Source of the DNA: Chlorops oryzae
Taxonomy: Eukaryota > Arthropoda > Insecta > Diptera > Chloropidae
Length of the DNA: 64,000 bases
Assembly: GCA_020466095.1 (NCBI GenBank)
Contig: CM035807.1
Location: forward strand, 24,766,129-24,830,128
Direction of reading: 5' to 3'
The translations under genes were made by a program, and so were the position numbers. This document shows positions 1 through 10,087 of this stretch, piece after piece (the first letter of the stretch is position 1; the number at the start of each line of letters is the position of its first letter). Below the pieces are notes generated by a model. It was not told the origin of the DNA. It did no database searches and saw only the letters and a program-made list of their open reading frames with translations.

Positions 1-169
1 TGACTCTCAGTTTTTGAAAAGAATTCCTTCTTATTTCTACGAGGAATCATCTTAATTTTAATGAAAAGGAATCGCTCCTTAAATTTAGACGGACCTCTTC
101 TTGGATGAAAACTAATTCAATGGTTCTTTTTCCTTGATATAGAGAAATCTTCTAAGCTTTGTTCTAGTT

Positions 170-282
170 TATGGGGTAGTGGCTCTGGGATAGCGCAGGG
201 GATGCGTGCTATGTTCTTGATCCCAGGGTCCGATCAACGGCCTAAGTGGCAGCCACTTCAACCTACCTACCTACCTACCATG
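170..282 (+). repeat. tRNA-derived SINE copy with (ACCT)n tail
   Basis: A short pol III-like unit. A plausible A box (TAGCGCAGGGG, about 191-201) is followed 25 bases later by a weak B box (GGGTCCGATCA, about 226-236). The 3' part (GGCCTAAGTGGCAGCCAC) matches the tail region of the other SINE copies at 15.2, 38.6, 59.4 and 63.3 kb. It ends in a short tandem ACCT run, as SINE tails often do. Non-coding. The head differs from the 15.2 kb copy, so this may be a sister subfamily. Confidence 0.5.
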
Positions 283-2114
283 GGGTAGTCTGTGTAGTCT
301 TTTCACTCTGTCTATTCCTCGCATAGCAGTGTATGGAATTATCCTTTTAAAAAAACACTTCCTGACAGACTATCAAAAAAAGAGTCCCGAAATTTCCTGA
401 CCGCATGTCACAACTTGCCTTCCCAAAAGCCGTCGAGAAGGGAAAGCTCAAAATTCGGGCAGATAGTTCTCAATATCCCTAAAACATGCCAATAAATATA
501 TATTATATGCATTTTGTCCCTAAGAAGACATCTCGCAAAAGGACAAAAAAATAAAGCAAATAAATTTTTAAAACTGCACCACGTCGAAAAGGCACCTGAG
601 CTCCGCCCGTTCACCGCTGCAGCCAAAAAAATCAACTTTATGAGATTTTGGTTTTATGTGGAATTAATTTCCAACTTCCAAAGTTTGTCTTCTAAACCGC
701 AAATCCGATGTTTTTGCTCATAAATGTGTGTGTGTTTGCGTGTGTGTGGGGGTGGGGGTGTGTGTGTTGTTCGTTTCGGGCTTTGTATATTCATTTCTCG
801 TTATATTTTAAATGCACAACTTTAATTTAGTGCCTCTTAAATAAATTTATGCGGCCAAAGTGCGGCAATCACGTACCGAACGTGGACGTTGGCACATTTG
901 TGGCTTTTTTTGTATTCAGTGATTTTGAACGAGCAAGTTTTTTGGCTGAGCTAGGCTATAAAAATAAAGCTCATTTAGTTTCTGGGAAACACACACATAA
1001 AATTACAAAATTTTATTTACATTTATTTATACGAAACTTATTTTTTAAACGGTTTTATTTAGTTTTTGCTTACGAAGAGGATCAAATTATTTAAGACCCG
1101 AAAATTTAGCAAACACTAATGAGAATGAATTGAAAATTTGAGTAGCAACTGCAAGCGCTCCATGGTCTGCACACTTTGTTATCACACTAATTAAGTACGA
1201 ATGGACCTTCTTTTTTTTATGGTCTTTAGACACAACTTTATCCATTTGAAGTTGCCCATTGTGTGTGCACTCGCATTGTCGAGTATTACCCTAATTGGAT
1301 TAATGGATTGTACTGTCAGCATATCTATTTTTCATTTGCTAAGTGTCCAAGGGTAGCATGTCAACTGTGGCACTTATTTGCTACATGCACCCAATCCTTG
1401 TTTGAAAGCATTTAAATCGATTTTAAATTCTGTTCCCCGTTTTTCGTTCCTCTCGGAGTGTCAAGTTCACAGAGGGAACGACACGATACAGTTAGGTTAA
1501 CAATGGAGTCCTTTTTTCCCTTAATTTAAGTTTCAATTTAGCAGGGATTTTCTTAATCACAATGAATGAAACGAAATGAGATTTCAAGTAGAGATGGAGG
1601 GAGGACTTCCGTAGGCCTTTTGGGATTTGGAATATTTAGTAGCGTTGGCAAAGTCTTTAAATAATCTAAAAATTGAAGGCTTTCTTTAAACGCACCAGTA
1701 TTTCGTTGATAGAATGGAAGGCAGCTTTTCTCACATCCAACAAATCTGGCTGTTGAGAAAAGGTGAAGAATATCCGAAAGGCAAGAATTCTAAGGCAAGT
1801 GATTTTAAAAATCAGGTAATCTCATTCTCTATTTGTCCTTTGCTTCAAACGATGAGTTTTTAATATTTTTCAAAAAAATCAAAATGCCAGTTTAAGGATC
1901 CGTCGTTGCGCCACAACAGATATTCGTTTAACAGTCCGGCCAACAGGATATTGTAATACCAGAAGCGTATTTAGTTTGAAGTCAAAACACGCCTAATAAA
2001 AAATATATGGCAGAAAATGCCTAAAAAATTATTCCGTCTTCCGTTCATTTCTCTTATTGTCATCCAAAAAGCCTTTTTCCACAAACTATCCTTTTACTTT
2101 TTGTCATTTTTTCT
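283..2114. other. Intergenic, no gene seen
   Basis: Only short, random-looking reading frames are present on either strand. The one notable item is a GT/GGGGTG-rich simple tract at about 724-768. No splice-bounded exon with recognisable protein content was found. Confidence 0.5.
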
Positions 2115-2444
2115 GTCATTCGAAAGAAAAAAGCACACTGCATCGTCAGGCAAAAAAATCTTTTTTAATTTCAAATTCTAAATACGGAGAAATTGGTGAT
2201 GAGTAAAACTGCTAAGTCCAACTGTGGTCAAAGTTCACTGCTAACACCAACAAGTGACTCCAAGTAGACTTTGTATAGTGCACAGAATCGAATTTATAAG
2301 AGACTTCATATAGGAACAAAATAAACCATCCATATTTTGGGTCTCCTTTCCAAGCTTGAAATCTTGAAAAAAAAGTGTTTTTTGTTTACTCTGTAAAGTT
2401 TTGAAATTGTTAGTTAGCAGGTTTACACTTTAAGCCGACGATAT
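2115..2444 (-). mobile_element. Inverted-repeat DNA element, truncated copy
   Basis: This is a reverse-orientation, one-end-truncated copy of the element at 45963-46360. The shared stretch runs from the outer end (GCCGACGATAT at about 2434-2444) through matching internal DNA to about 2115, where the second terminal inverted repeat is missing. Identity is high by eye with small gaps. There is no coding capacity. The superfamily is not assigned because no target duplication is clear. Confidence 0.6.
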
Positions 2445-3701
2445 CCTTCTACTTGAGGTAGTACTTTCGATTTTATTCTCGCTGCGTGCTCAAAAAAGAG
2501 TCCATCCCTGTGGAGGGGGACAAAACTTCAGCAAGGCGCCCCATATTTAAATTGTGTTAAGCGAGCTTTAACAAAGAAAACTACCCCGGACACTTCTATC
2601 GATGGGACTGAGAAAGGCAAATTTATGGCTACGGCTAAAGTGTTATCTTTGCCGACGTTGAGCTTCTTGCAAATATTTTTCAAATGGTCTGCATTGAGTG
2701 ACGGAGCCAGAAGTTTGTCTAAGGAGGAGAAAATAGAAAAGAGGATGGCAGTACATGGTGGTTGAATATAAGTGTTAGTACAGAAAACGACCTTAAAGTG
2801 TCCAAAATAAAGCACCTGAAAAATGTTTTCACAATCTTCCACCCATGCCCAAATAACCATTTTTAATAATATTTTTTGCCTATTTAATTTACAATTTCTA
2901 GCAGTGAAGTTTTGAGGACAATAAACACGAAAAAAACCCTCCAAATAAATTATTTTCAATGAGTTGCACGCCATAAAAAAAAAAAACTTAAGAATATTTT
3001 TAGAGGAATGAGCTTGGCGATCTTGTCAGGTTTTTTCAATCCCTCAAGCCTCCCGGCTGGAAATCGCCTTGAGAAATCTAGTTAATAGCTAGGGCCTAGC
3101 TAGCGCCGAGGTAGAATTTCCAGCCGGGCTGTTTCCCATCGTTTTTAGTGCATTCTCCTAAGCTCTAATTATGACTTTTAATACGTTATACATGCGTTTC
3201 AAAGTAGTTCCTTCGTCTGTAATCGGCTCAACATTTAAGTTTCTTCTTCACATTCCCCTGCATCATCCCTGGATCAACGGCTATGCTGAAGCAATTCCGT
3301 AAATTTGTAAGGTTTGAAAGATTCTTTCAAGGATAAGCACATTGTGTCCACACTCAAGTACAGCCGAAGTTTTTGATACGCATTTATTTGTGAATTTTCT
3401 ACGCTCATAATTAATCATCCTGCGTAAATAATGAATGCAACACATTTCAATTCTATTTAAATTCTATACATAATCCTGCTCTTAAAATCAAATCATTCAT
3501 CATTTATAACTTCCAAGGCTTTCGTAGTCTCGTAGCATGGCTTTAACTTTAAATAAACGAGAGCAGCACGACAGCCTTTTCATCTATAATTTGATGTATG
3601 TATTTCATTTGAACAAATCCGAATGAAAATCTTCTCAAATGCACTTTTGCACCCCCATGAAATTAATTAGCATCTTTAGACTTGAGAATCATTAATAATA
3701 T
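2445..3701. other. Intergenic with a small palindrome
   Basis: The longest frame here (minus strand, 2528-2974) resembles no family I know and is treated as chance. At about 3050-3131 there is a compact palindromic unit: CCCGGCTGGAAAT is answered by ATTTCCAGCCGGG about 65 bases later, with CTAG-rich inner arms. It could be a very short inverted-repeat element or a hairpin. Confidence 0.4.
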
Positions 3702-4525
3702 CCCAGCTAGCATTTTTGGAAATTTTTTTTTTTTTATCAAAAGCGAGTTTTTTTCGAGTCGCCTTTCTAATTGAACTCATCCAATATGCGCTCGTTTTCT
3801 GATCAGATATGATTAGTTTTTACGGGGGGAAACGGAACCCTCCCGCGATTTTTCTTCAAGTATTTTTTTACTCACATTTAATGATCATTTTTGAGTCTTC
3901 TACGACACATATTTGATATCTTTTTCGAGTCGTATTTGTTACCATTTTCGAGTATCCAACGACTCATATTCGAATCTTTTTTTACTCATATTTAACTATC
4001 GTTTTCGAGCCATTTCCGAGATATATTTGTAATCGTTTGGTTTCCCAAAAAAGATAAAACAATATTGATTAATCAATACACATTTTTAGGCTGTTAAGTA
4101 TATACCTATGTATAAAAATTCAATGCCTTTGATTTCCCTTGTGTGGGATTTGAACCTGGAAACTATCGTATCACCTGTCGACCCCGTGATTGCCAAAGCG
4201 AAAGCCAGGGGCTTTTTTCGTTAATAATTTTAAAGTCAAATTTCATTCAAATCGATTTGGAGTCTTATATTGAGTGAAATATAGCATAGAAACAGGTTGA
4301 ATGATCGTATTTCAATCCCCAACGTGATTAATTGGCGATTGCTCTACATGTTTGTTTTTGTACTTTCAATACGACACGCTTTTGAGACATTTTTGAAAGT
4401 CGTTTTCGAGTCTTCTTTTATTCTTCCATGTCACCAATAACTTTTGAATCATCTATGTGGCTCGAAAAAGACTCGTATATATGTATGAATCTTCTCACAA
4501 AACAGTCGTAAAAATGTTTGCTGGG
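3702..4525. mobile_element. Foldback-like element with CGAGTC word arms
   Basis: The ends are imperfect inverted repeats: CCCAGCTAGCATTTTT on the left, and on the right ...AAAATGTTTGCTGGG, whose reverse complement starts CCCAGCAAACATTTTT. The arms (about 3750-4025 and 4375-4520) are built from many copies of the word TTTTCGAGTC or its complement in both orientations. The middle has no such words and holds a minus-strand tRNA-like patch with a perfect B-box sequence (GGTTCAAATCC, near 4150). No transposase frame is visible, so this looks non-autonomous. The target duplication is unclear (ATAT versus ATCT). Confidence 0.55.
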
Positions 4526-5590
4526 ATCTTAGCAAACTAAAGGAAAACTAATGCGGCTTTTAATAAAGTTCGTCCGTACACAAGTCAGAAGTGAAATTAG
4601 AATTAATGAGACGAAACAAACGATTCGAGCTGCTGGCCTGGCCGCTTGGCCGCTTGGCCGCCTGCAAAGGGGAAACCACAATTTCGGTACTTGAATTTCA
4701 ATTCCAGAATATTTGAAACTATTCGAAACGTTTTCTAATTTGGTTGAAATGTTAAATGTTTCGTGTTTTTCAAAAAGTTCCACAGTTTTGATTAATGGCG
4801 AGTTTGTTTTTGAAAGCATATTTAAAGTTTTCCATCAAAGGCAGCAATTTATTTTCCACTGTTTTTTAACTCGATTTTTTTATTTTTTATTTAATTCCTT
4901 TACCTGGAAAAGTTTTTAAAATTGAAAAATATTCTTTTTATATGCAGGAGTTTTGTTCGTTTGCGTGTGTTTTTTTTTTGGTGTGTTGTTTATTCTAACA
5001 GTTTTATGTGCTTTCCAATTTTGATGCAATTCATAGACGGATATATGTACCTACACGATCGCCAACATTTGTCGTGAGAAAGTAAAAATAGGTATCTTTT
5101 AAAAATAAATTTTCATTCACTTCGGTTTTCGAGCAAAGTTAACTCAATTTTGTCCCTCGATTAGTATTCCACATTATAAGGAAAGAAAAAAGTCGAGTTT
5201 ATTTGAGAATTATAGAAGAATCGATTGATTTAGTAAAAATAACTTTTTAGTATTCCTGCAATGCAAGGACATTCGATATCTAACCATATGAATTTCATCT
5301 GGATTTGGTGTTTCAGGGTATCACCTTCAGGCCTTCAGAAGCAGAGGGCTTTTCTCTGGTGTTTAACGTTTAAAATTTTCAGATTTTCTGAAACACTGGC
5401 AATTCACAAAGGCTTCTTAAAGCTCTTTTAAAGCTAAAATGAGTATTTTTAAAGCTAAAATTATACAATTTAGCTTGAGATAAATTTAAAAAGGATGTCA
5501 GAAGACTTGGTGAATTGTCTAACTGTTCTCAAATCTCTTACCAATTGAACAAGGAAAGAGTAAATAAATATCTTCTATCAACGAGGAATC
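4526..5590. other. Intergenic, no gene seen
   Basis: Contains a short tandem of GGCCGCTT-like units at about 4634-4665 and T-rich tracts. Bases 5477-5530 resemble 23165-23225 and may be older LINE sequence. No supportable coding exon. Confidence 0.4.
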
Positions 5591-6121
5591 TTGAGCGAAC
5601 ACGTTCATACAAAAGCCTTAGTCAAATGCACTACTTCAGCAGCAACCAAAACAAATGGCGTTACAAGGAGTCGGAGGACAACAATCATATTTGCATACTT
5701 GTACGCTAAATTAAGATTCACTATGTCCAATAGAGAAAACAAATTAGTACCTATTAGGCATTTCTCATTAACCTTTGATCGTCAATTTTTCATTTTTGCG
5801 ATGCGCCTTTGGAACTCTCTGCCCTCAAACCTGCAGTTTATAAGCAACGTCAGTTTATTCAAAAAATATGTGACAATCTATCTTAACAATCAATTTGAAT
5901 ATTAATACTCCAAATAAATCTTATATTGTTAATTATTAGCTCTTTATCCTTTATCTTGTTCATACTATCTTACAATTCTGTTTTCTTCCTTTTGCGCTAG
6001 CGTGTCTAGCTTTAAATCTACCTTTTTAAATCTACCTTTATAATCAATTTTCTGACTAGCCCAATTTCAAATAAGACAATTTCTGTCTTTTGGGTTAGGA
6101 TATCAACAAATCAAATCAAAT
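5591..6121 (+). pseudogene. LINE fragment: end of reverse transcriptase ORF plus 3' UTR
   Basis: The frame ending at 5905 closes with a pattern typical of the extreme C-terminus of non-LTR retrotransposon polymerases: RLWNSLPSNLQ, a serine-rich spacer, then LFKKYV. About 200 bases of untranslated DNA follow, ending in an AAATC simple repeat (about 6103-6120), as many non-LTR elements do. No intact reverse transcriptase core remains, so this is a 5'-truncated dead copy. The clade cannot be assigned from the piece left. Confidence 0.6.
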
Positions 6122-6213
6122 CATTAGAATGACAATTCATGGACTCCATTTTCAAAAAAAACAATGTAATCAGCTTTTAAATGTACTCACATCCCTGGCA
6201 GTGATTCTTTACT
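6122..6213 (+). repeat. About 90-bp repeat, inverted copy at 9.6 kb
   Basis: This segment begins just after the LINE 3' end and matches the reverse complement of about 9555-9642 with small differences. Landmarks common to both are ATTAGAATGACAATT, GGACTCCATTTTC and TAAATGTACTCAC. It is non-coding and its origin is unknown. In both places it lies beside or around a LINE fragment. Confidence 0.55.
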
Positions 6214-8132
6214 TAAAGTCGCAACTGACTTTGAAAATGAATTTTTTTTTAAAATTTTTTATTTAATTTAAAATTTGTTTGATTTTTGTTTGGCATTAGA
6301 CTGTCTTCATTCTAGTTTGAGTTTTTTGAAGGCTTCGTAAAATTTAATAATTTCCTGACTGCAGTTAAAAAACCGGCTTTAACTCTCATAACTGCTCTCT
6401 CTATCTCTAAACTCTTAGAAACTATGAGCCTCTATCAATCGATTCGAAGGATCGTACTCTGTTCTGCTCATAACATGCACACACACTTTTCGATATTTCT
6501 GTCTACAATTCTATTTGTCGAATAAATTTTTAATGGGTGTAGGTATATATTTACCTTCAAAGGACAGAATGAACTAGTCTCACACTATTTTCTGAAAAAC
6601 CAGACATGGCGATGACAACGAAAGTGCTTATAAAAATAAATATAATAAATTATACCTTGTTACTTGTAACCTTAAAATCGCTTTTAAATTGCACGACACG
6701 CTGGTCAATAAGTCACGTTTCTAGAACAATTTTATTTAGAAGCTAAATAAATGGGAAGCATGGAAGTCACTTCCTGCGGAAATGAGCATGAACACATACC
6801 GAAATACACTCGTCTGTGTTCGATGAACTCGAATTTATTCCATTCGAGTCTTCGAGTCGTGAGGATTCAATTAGCCTCAGCAAATGTCGCATGAAAATGA
6901 CATTTTTGAATATGATTAATGAGCGCCGATAAGGGCGCCACGGTCGAAGATATACAATTGCAGTAACGTGACTGCAATGCAACGCATTAAACGGGATAGC
7001 GTGGATAGCATGGAATGGGGGAAATCTATTGATGCAGTGCGTTTTAGCCACGCGGTATCAGCAAAGCCATGACTCATGTGCGTTGAAAAAGCGCGAAATC
7101 TTGCAATTGGGAGCAACCATTACGTTGCTACTATACTCCATGATGACTACTTAAGCGCATAAAGCACTTCCGTCTGCCAAAAAAAAGCAAAAAAAAAAAG
7201 GAAAATTATCGAAGACACCAACAAGCGGGCGATAACAAAAAAAATAAATAGACTACGAATAGGAAGAGAAGGGAATAATCGCTAACGAGGAAAATATGTC
7301 ACCTGTCTGTCTGCGGTGGTGCGTCACCCCAGTCTTTATGGGTACTTTCGTCACCTTCGCTATTGTGCTAATTTGGAAATGCAAATATTTGCTATACAAA
7401 GTAACTTGAAATTTTATATTCTTCAGTGGAAAGTAAAATTTATGAATGCAAAAAAAACGGGGTGGACCAAATTCTATTGCGTCTATTGAGATTATTTCAC
7501 GGAATGAAGTGTGCCAAAGATGAAGATTTCTGACTTTTTATTAGAATGAATGCTAATTTCTCGTGCAAACGTTCCATTTGAATTTCTGAAGACTGAAAAA
7601 AAGTGCTAAAAAATTTTATAAATACCATAATGAGCACATATCTACAAAATAAATACCATGGAGCGGCTTTGTTTGGTTTAGAGTCTCGCTAACGATTAAA
7701 ATGTGTATATTCTTAGGATGGTGGTCCTCAATTCGGGTAAGAGAAATGAAAAAATTTAATTTGACGAGCATGTTCCATTGGTATCCTTGCCAGTTGAACG
7801 TAATTGTGTACGTCATTTGCTAATTTCCCATTTCCCACAAATATTCATTTAGAATTTCATAATTGTCTGGGAGTAGTCATATGTACTCGTGGCTTAAGCT
7901 TCCATGCGGACTATATGTTGTGATTTGGGCTTATTGCCCGGACAAAGATGTAATGAGGAGACACTGTTTAAAGACCACGTACCTGGTGAATCGGGATGGT
8001 GATGTTGATCTTGATGACGATAGGGATGGGTTTAATATTGTTTTTCCCTATTAATGATGAATATGTGCGATTTCTCACAAGATTGAACACTCGCGGTTCT
8101 CCGTTTTATATAGAGAACATCACGAATTAATT
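6214..8132. other. Intergenic, no gene seen
   Basis: No frame here has recognisable protein content. The tract near 7180-7270 is A-rich. Nothing else stands out by eye. Confidence 0.45.
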
Positions 8133-8440
8133 GCGCCCGATGGCTCCAAGAAAAATGACCGCAATGCAAAATGGCCCCAAACTGAAAATGAAAAAAGGCC
8201 CCAAAATTTTATATTGAAAACAACAACACGAATTTTAGGGCGATTTTTCATTTTTTATTGGGGCCTTTTTTCATTTTAGTTTGGGGTGATTTTTCATAGT
8301 CCAAAATTACCTCAAATTTGCGGCCTTTTTTCCTTTTTTGATTTGGGGTCATTTTTCATAATGCAAAATGACCCCAAATTTGGGGCTATTTTTCACTTTT
8401 ATATTTTCAAATGTTATTAGCTCTATTTTTTTTTTTTAGT

Positions 8441-8665
8441 TTGGGGGGCATTTTGAGAGATGAGGAAAATCCACAACCATTTTATACCGCGTGCATAATT
8501 GAAGATGGGTTCTCGTACAGCATATTTTCCTCTTTGAAATCGATAGACTTAATAAACGAGAACATGCAAGACCGAAAATATTTTATGGACGCCACTTTTA
8601 AAATTGTTCCTCGCGGATGTTATAAGCAAGTTCTAATTATATATATAGAATATTCGGATGAGGTA
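8441..8665 (+). pseudogene. Mutator-like (MULE) transposase fragment
   Basis: In frame, the translation carries FMDATFKIVPRG followed by a hydrophobic strand (YKQVLIIYIEY). This fits the start of the MULE DDE transposase catalytic core, where the Asp of the DATFK motif is the first catalytic residue. Preceding residues (about 30-70 codons upstream) fit the usual poorly conserved linker. The frame leaves the family pattern at about 8665, where foreign sequence begins. The other catalytic Asp and Glu are absent. There is no credible start codon context, because the frame runs into the word-repeat arm. It is a dead remnant, and it supports assigning the host element to the Mutator superfamily. 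Confidence 0.65.
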
Positions 8666-8696
8666 AATATTTGTGGAATAACGGGAGAGTGCCGTT

Positions 8697-8860
8697 ATTG
8701 CTTTGTTTGGGGTAAAATCTGTCTTGCTCGAATTTGATTCCCTGTTGCTAATGTTTTGCTGGCTAACGTTTACTGCTGTCGTGATGATGATGCTCGTTGT
8801 ACCTGCATTTTTCTGAGCAGATTTTCTTTTCTTTTTCCCTAATGTTGTGCTTATGTTGAT
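8697..8860 (-). repeat. Segment shared with 13.46-13.63 kb, inside the MULE
   Basis: Read on the minus strand, this matches 13462-13625 almost base for base with a few small gaps. Shared landmarks are GAGCATCATCATCACGACA, AACATTAGCAACAGGGAATC and GACAGATTTTACCCC. It interrupts the transposase homology. It could be a captured piece of flanking DNA or a small insertion of its own. No inverted ends or protein family are recognised. Confidence 0.6.
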
Positions 8861-9554
8861 GCACATTACGGTGGAGCTAAAGAACTTTAAATTTCATCGC
8901 GCGCGCGATTTAAAAAAAAAATTTTGCCTACTATCACCCGATTTCTTCAAAAAAAAATTTGGGGCCATTTTTTCACTTTTAAATTTTCAAATGTTATTAG
9001 CTCTATTTTTTTTCTAGTTTGGGGCCATTTTTCATTTTTATTAAAAACACATTCTTTTTCTTTTGGGGCCAAATTTCACTTTTGAAATTGGGGCAATAAT
9101 TCATATGCAAAATGACCCCAAATGTTGGGGCCTTTTTTCATTTTCGGTTTGGGTCCATTTTGCATTGGGGCCATTTTTCAGTTTCCCGCGCTCGATAAAA
9201 GTGCGAAACGGTCGGATCACCGGCGAACGTATCGAATTCTAACGAATTAATAAACTTTTTCAGTGTTGTCTTTGTGCGTTTTTGCGGCTCCGCGGCTCCT
9301 CACCCTTTTTTCCCAAATTAGCCGCTGATTCCTCGGTTACACAGCAGCAACGGCGAAAACGGAAACTTTCATTTGGAAAAGTAAGCCTTCAGAGATTTTA
9401 TGTTTTGCCTATGAAGAAGAAGATTTTCTTATCCATTTAAGGACGATATTACCAAACATGTTTACAAAATATTTTAAAACTAAAATAAAAATACATTTTT
9501 CAATTTAATTTTCAAAATCGCAACTTTTAAGTATAAAAATTTTTAGCAGCACCG

Positions 9555-9642
9555 TTCACTACCACGACAGTGAGTACATTTAACAGCCGATTAAATTGTT
9601 TGTTTCGAAAATGGAGTCCACAAATTGTCATTCTAATGATTG
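9555..9642 (-). repeat. Inverted partner of the 6.1 kb repeat
   Basis: Reverse-complement copy of 6122-6213. It ends within 80 bases of the LINE insertion at 9720-10070. Non-coding and unclassified. Confidence 0.5.
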
Positions 9643-9702
9643 GAGGACAGAAACTCCAGAACTTCCAATCGTGTCCATCTTTTTCTCTTGTTTCTGTAAG
9701 CC

Positions 9703-9719
9703 CAATTTCTCTATGACTT
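9703..9719. repeat. 17-bp target-site duplication, left copy
   Basis: CAATTTCTCTATGACTT here is repeated exactly at 10071-10087 and brackets the LINE fragment between them. This is the signature of target-primed reverse transcription. Confidence 0.75.
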
Positions 9720-10070
9720 CTTCTTCTTGCGTGTTTAACTATCCCGGTCTATCCATTTTGTTCTGTCGGTTGCATCATCCGAGGTAAGTCCTACAGCCTC
9801 TAGGTCCCATTTTATTGTGTCCATCCAGCGCTGTTTCGGACGCCCCCGTTTTCTGTAACCTTGAATTTCCAGTGCGTAGCCTTTCTTTGCCAAAGTCTCC
9901 TCATTTGCTCTCAGGACGTGTCAATACCAGCGTAGCCTTGCTTCCCGCATTTTTCCAATAATTGGCGCAACTCCATAGCGTCTACGGATGTCTACGTTTG
10001 GAACATGATCAAGACGAGTGAGTCCGGATATCCAGCGAAGCATCTTTGTTTCCATAACACTAACCTTTCT
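9720..10070 (-). pseudogene. 5'-truncated LINE insertion (RTE-like polymerase tail)
   Basis: The minus-strand translation gives the C-terminal part of a non-LTR polymerase: MLRWISGLTRLD, then RRRYGVAPII, REARLRWY, and GRPKQRWMDTIKWDL with a downstream DDATDRTKW. One stop codon falls after the RLRWY motif, so the copy is dead. Its 3' end is a short (AAG)n tail and it is flanked by an exact 17-bp duplication. Only about 350 bp was inserted, so it was truncated on arrival. The motif set and simple-repeat tail suggest an RTE-like clade, but this is not certain. Confidence 0.75.
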
Positions 10071-10087
10071 CAATTTCTCTATGACTT

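Larger units (their letters stand above)
8142..9187. mobile_element. Mutator/Foldback-like element with GGGGCCATTTTTCA word arms
   Basis: The element is bounded by a 9-bp direct repeat with one mismatch (GCGCCCGAT at 8133-8141, GCGCTCGAT at 9188-9196). The inverted ends are related: both inner flanks read AAAAATG-CC-CAATGCAAAATGG. Both arms are built from short repeated words of the type GGGGCCATTTTTCATTTT and its complement. A 50-base block (TTTTCAAATGTTATTAGCTC within it) occurs in the same orientation in both arms, near 8400 and 8985. Inside sits a fragment of a Mutator-like transposase (8441-8665) and a foreign about 150-bp insert (8697-8860). Drosophila Foldback elements share arms made of short repeats and 9-bp duplications, and are linked to Mutator-like transposases; placing this element there is inference. 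Confidence 0.72.

Noticed and set aside
2528..2974. 148-codon minus-strand frame
   Set aside because: The most protein-like of the unexplained frames, but it matches nothing I know, lies next to a poly-A tract and a truncated transposon, and has no splice or start context. A database search would settle it.
4140..4215. Possible minus-strand tRNA gene
   Set aside because: The B box is perfect, but the A box is poor and no acceptor stem or cloverleaf can be drawn.
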